Assembly (NCBI GenBank): GCA_043747835.1
Contig: JAYTOK010000091.1
Span: 24,275-88,274 of the forward strand
Source: CADEED01 sp043747835
GTDB taxonomy: Bacteria; Pseudomonadota; Gammaproteobacteria; Steroidobacterales; Steroidobacteraceae
Direction: 5' to 3'
DNA length: 64,000 nt
The notes beneath the pieces were generated by a model that was not told the DNA's origin, ran no database searches, and saw only the letters and a program-made list of their open reading frames with translations. Of the stretch, positions 61,588 to 64,000 are shown one piece after another. Both the position numbers and the translations under genes were made by a program. How positions within the stretch are numbered: position 1 is the first letter of the stretch; every line of letters begins with the position of its first letter.

Positions 61588-62267
61588 AGCAATTCGACTT
61601 GGCGAAGACTTCGCTGCGCGAGGTGAATCGCTTTCTGCATCGCGACGCGGCGGCCGCCGGCGTGAAGCATGTGAAGATTTTCAATGCCGACGGCGCGCAT
61701 TCGATCGCGGCCGGACTCGACGCGCCGCTCGAAGTCGAAGTGGACGGACACGCGGGTTACTACCTCGGCGGCATGAACCAGCACGCGAACATCACCGTGC
61801 ATGGCAACGCGGGTCCCGGTGTCGGCGAGAACATGATGTCGGGGACGATCCGTGTTGCGGGCTTCGCGTCAACCGCGGCCGGCGCTTCCGCGCATGGCGG
61901 GTTGTTGGTCATTCACGGCGATGCGTCCTTGCGATGTGGGATCTCGCTGAAGGGCGGCGACATCGTCGTCGGCGGCGACGTGGGCAGCTTCTCGGCGTTC
62001 ATGGCGCAGGCCGGGCGAATCGTGATCTGCGGTGACGCCGGCGACGCGCTCGGCGATTCGCTCTACGAGGCCGTGATCTATGTGCGCGGCAAGGTCCGCT
62101 CGCTCAGCGCGGATGCGCGCTTCGAGACGATGACGGCGGATGATTTCGATGCCGTGCGCGAGCTGTTGAGCCACGCCGGACTCAAACACGACCCGAAGGA
62201 ATTCCAGCGCGTGGCGTCGGCGAAGACGCTGTACCACTGGAATGCCGATGCGGATCAACAGTACTGA
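61575..62267 (+). CDS. mgsB: N-methylglutamate synthase subunit B (GXGXG-domain protein)
   Basis: The 230-residue subunit is a GXGXG beta-helix, as in the C-terminal domain of glutamate synthase: GYYLGGMNQHANITVHGNAGPGVGENMMSG, HGGLLVIHGDASLRCGISLKGGDIVVGGDVGSFS and VICGDAGDALGDSLYEAVIYVRG. GTG 61575 has GAGG seven bases upstream and overlaps the mgsA end; the TTG at 61584 would also fit. It ties MgsA to MgsC. Confidence 0.88.
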   Translation: MEGLKQFDLAKTSLREVNRFLHRDAAAAGVKHVKIFNADGAHSIAAGLDAPLEVEVDGHAGYYLGGMNQHANITVHGNAGPGVGENMMSGTIRVAGFASTAAGASAHGGLLVIHGDASLRCGISLKGGDIVVGGDVGSFSAFMAQAGRIVICGDAGDALGDSLYEAVIYVRGKVRSLSADARFETMTADDFDAVRELLSHAGLKHDPKEFQRVASAKTLYHWNADADQQY

Positions 62268-62282
62268 TTCGGGGAATACGAG

Positions 62283-63635
62283 ATGGAAGACAAAACGCGC
62301 CAGTCACTCGAGGAATCCGCGGGCTACGATCGCAAGACCCTCGACTACATCCAGCGCGCGGCCGGGACCGGCCTCTACGAGATCCGCGGGCTCGGCGCGA
62401 AGCGCCGTGTCGCGAACTTCGACGACCTGGTGTTCCTCGGTGCATCGCTGTCGCGCTATCCGCTCGAGGGATACCGCGAGAAGTGTTCGACCAAGACCGT
62501 GCTCGGCACGCGTCATGCGACGAAGCCGATCGAGCTCGCGACGCCGATCACGATCGCCGGCATGAGCTTCGGTGCGTTGTCGGCACGCGTGAAGGAATCG
62601 CTGGGGCGTGCCGCCACGGCGCTCGGCACGTCGACGACGACCGGCGATGGTGGCATGACGTCCGAGGAGCGCGAGTCGTCGAAGACTTTGGTCTATCAGT
62701 GCCTGCCGTCGCGCTACGGCTTCAATCCGGACGATGTCAGGCGCGCCGATGCGATCGAGATCGTGATCGGGCAGGGCGCGAAGCCCGGCGGCGGCGGCAT
62801 GTTGTTGGGGCAGAAGGTGAACCCGCGCGTGGCGAAGATGCGCACACTGCCGGCCGGCGTCGACCAGCGCTCGGCGTCGCGGCACCCGGACTGGACCGGT
62901 CCGGACGACCTCGTGATCAAGATCAACGAGCTGCGCGAGATCACGGACTGGGAGAAGCCCATCTACGTAAAGGTGGGCGCGACGCGCGTGAACCATGACG
63001 TAAAGCTCGCGATCCACGCGGGCGCGGACGTCATCGTGGTCGATGGTCTGCAGGGCGGCACCGCGGCGACGCAGACCGTGTTCATCGAACACGTCGGCAT
63101 TCCCACGCTCGCGGCGCTGCGCCAGGCGGTCGAGGCGATCGATGACCTGAACATGCGCGGCAAGGTGCAGTTGATCATTTCGGGTGGCATCCGCACCGGC
63201 GCGGATGTCGCGAAAGCGCTGGCGATGGGTGCCGATGCGGTGGCGATCGGGCAGGGCGTGTTGATGGCGCTCGGGTGCAACAGCGAGAGCTACTTGCAGA
63301 GCGGCAAGCATGTGTCGGCCGTCGAGGATTATCAGAAGTTAGGGACGGCGCCGGGGTTCTGTCATCACTGCCATACCGGGCGTTGCCCGGTGGGTGTGAC
63401 GACGCAAGATGCGGAACTGGAGAAGCGGCTGGAGCCGGACGTGGGCGCGAAGCGCCTCACCAACTATCTCAAGACGCTCAACATGGAACTCACGACGATC
63501 GCGCGCGCCTGCGGCAAGCAGAACGTGCATCACCTCGAGCGCGAGGACCTCGCCGCGCTCACCATCGAAGCCGCCGCGATGTCGGGCGTGCCGCTGGCGG
63601 GCACCTCGTGGATCCCGGGAGCCGTGCCGAACTGA
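62283..63635 (+). CDS. mgsC: N-methylglutamate synthase subunit C (FMN-binding glutamate synthase domain)
   Basis: The 450-residue subunit carries the FMN barrel and the Fe-S part of glutamate synthase: AGMSFGALS, STTTGDGGM, KPGGGGMLLGQKV, VVDGLQGGTAATQ, GGIRTGADVAKALAMGADAV and CHHCHTGRCPVG with the cluster Cys. It makes N-methylglutamate from methylamine and 2-oxoglutarate. ATG 62283 follows GGGGAATACGAG and ends the operon; a convergent terminator hairpin lies downstream. Confidence 0.92.
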   Translation: MEDKTRQSLEESAGYDRKTLDYIQRAAGTGLYEIRGLGAKRRVANFDDLVFLGASLSRYPLEGYREKCSTKTVLGTRHATKPIELATPITIAGMSFGALSARVKESLGRAATALGTSTTTGDGGMTSEERESSKTLVYQCLPSRYGFNPDDVRRADAIEIVIGQGAKPGGGGMLLGQKVNPRVAKMRTLPAGVDQRSASRHPDWTGPDDLVIKINELREITDWEKPIYVKVGATRVNHDVKLAIHAGADVIVVDGLQGGTAATQTVFIEHVGIPTLAALRQAVEAIDDLNMRGKVQLIISGGIRTGADVAKALAMGADAVAIGQGVLMALGCNSESYLQSGKHVSAVEDYQKLGTAPGFCHHCHTGRCPVGVTTQDAELEKRLEPDVGAKRLTNYLKTLNMELTTIARACGKQNVHHLEREDLAALTIEAAAMSGVPLAGTSWIPGAVPN

Positions 63636-63664
63636 ATCGGGCTAACGCCGGCTGAAGCAGTCAT

Positions 63665-63694
63665 ATCCCGCTCCCTGCAAACGGGGAGCGGGAT
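63665..63694. terminator. convergent terminator hairpin after mgsC
   Basis: ATCCCGCTCCC (63665-63675) pairs with GGGAGCGGGAT (63684-63694) across an eight-base loop, between the convergent stops of mgsC and the last gene. No long T-run is present on either strand. Confidence 0.6.
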
Positions 63695-63702
63695 GGGGCG
63701 TC

Positions 63703-63939
63703 TCACATGCGCTCTGGCGAGTGCTCGCCCTGCACGGCCTTGAGCAGGTTGTCACCCTCACGCAGCTTGCGGGCTTCTTCTTCCCACTGGCGGCCTTCCC
63801 CCCGCATTTGAATGACGTGCCAGCCAATCCAGAAGACCAATAGCGCGATGACCATCGCGGTCTCCCACCCCACGAAGGGGTAGAGAGGGCCGAGGTCGAA
63901 CATGGCGCCGCCCCAGTCGCTGAAGGATCCTGTGTTCAC
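63703..63939 (-). CDS. small single-helix membrane protein
   Basis: The 78-residue product has one central membrane helix (AMVIALLVFWIGWHVIQM) preceded by a short aromatic stretch (FDLGPLYPFVGWE) and followed by a charged amphipathic tail (GRQWEEEARKLREGDNLLKAV). GTG 63939 is chosen because GAGGAG lies about ten bases upstream; ATG 63903 is possible. It is convergent to the methylamine operon. Upstream sequence runs off the window, so its operon is not known. Confidence 0.6.
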   Translation of the reverse strand: MNTGSFSDWGGAMFDLGPLYPFVGWETAMVIALLVFWIGWHVIQMRGEGRQWEEEARKLREGDNLLKAVQGEHSPERM

Positions 63940-64000
63940 AGTTACTTACTCCTCGGCCGTATTACTTAGCCGGGCGCGTCGCCCGGGCTTCCTGAAGGAC

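Noticed and set aside
1..64000. tRNA, rRNA, CRISPR arrays, insertion sequences and replication origins
   Set aside because: I looked for cloverleaf-like runs, regularly spaced repeats, transposase motifs and DnaA-box clusters on both strands and found none I could support.

Overview
The window is high-GC proteobacterial DNA (about two-thirds GC on the lines I counted). It is tightly packed, with many 4-base start/stop overlaps (ATGA, GTGA). The gene content includes a TonB-dependent receptor, MltB, S9 peptidases, Gram-negative lipoproteins, a pectate lyase, a HipA-family kinase of the YjjJ type, FecR/CHASE2 signalling and hybrid histidine kinases. This fits a free-living gammaproteobacterium, possibly of the Steroidobacteraceae/Nevskiales/Xanthomonadales type. 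The taxonomic guess is inference; no rRNA or tRNA gene was seen to anchor it.

Layout. 1-10.9 kb: the N-terminal part of a TonB-dependent receptor, a small lipoprotein, mltB, a secreted PHB-depolymerase/feruloyl-esterase-like lipoprotein, a translationally coupled S9 peptidase/serine beta-lactamase-like pair, an NmrA-like protein and two small genes. 11-15.7 kb: a coupled operon of response regulator, FecR/LysM protein and CHASE2 histidine kinase. 15.7-20.3 kb: a TRIC-type channel, a YjjJ-like HipA kinase behind TATCTAG repeats, then GST, M19 dipeptidase and a DUF1579-like protein. 20.3-26.4 kb: a carbohydrate-flavoured block with a beta-helix protein, a FadR-type GntR regulator, a CE1 esterase, an IclR regulator and an MBL-fold lipoprotein. 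26.4-30.9 kb: a shrunken flavoprotein-like ORF and a YtrA-type GntR/ABC operon whose permease is fused to an alpha/beta hydrolase. 31-35.8 kb: a metzincin-motif exoprotein, a coiled-coil membrane protein, a PL1 pectate lyase with a clear terminator, and an LRR protein.

35.8-43.2 kb: a MerR-controlled DUF2798/DUF2938 pair, a glutamine amidotransferase, a rhodanese, a membrane protein, an alpha/beta hydrolase, DUF1801, and a hybrid histidine kinase followed closely by a lysozyme-like gene. 43.3-44.9 kb: a single gene of about 50% GC with a PD-(D/E)XK-like N-terminus, plainly foreign and a candidate stand-alone defence gene. 45-51.5 kb: an MFS carrier coupled to a fused 5-oxoprolinase/hydantoinase, then a PAS hybrid kinase. 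51.5-54.3 kb: a methyltransferase/P450 pair behind an XRE-cupin regulator.

54.4-63.6 kb: one uninterrupted operon of eight genes that reads as the whole N-methylglutamate route for methylamine use. It comprises four sarcosine-oxidase-like subunits (N-methylglutamate dehydrogenase, MgdABCD), a type III glutamine-synthetase-like enzyme (gamma-glutamylmethylamide synthetase, GmaS) and three split glutamate-synthase-like subunits (N-methylglutamate synthase, MgsABC). Together these would pass the methyl carbon of methylamine out as formaldehyde and free its nitrogen. The divergent XRE-cupin gene is the obvious local regulator. The window closes with a convergent small membrane protein.
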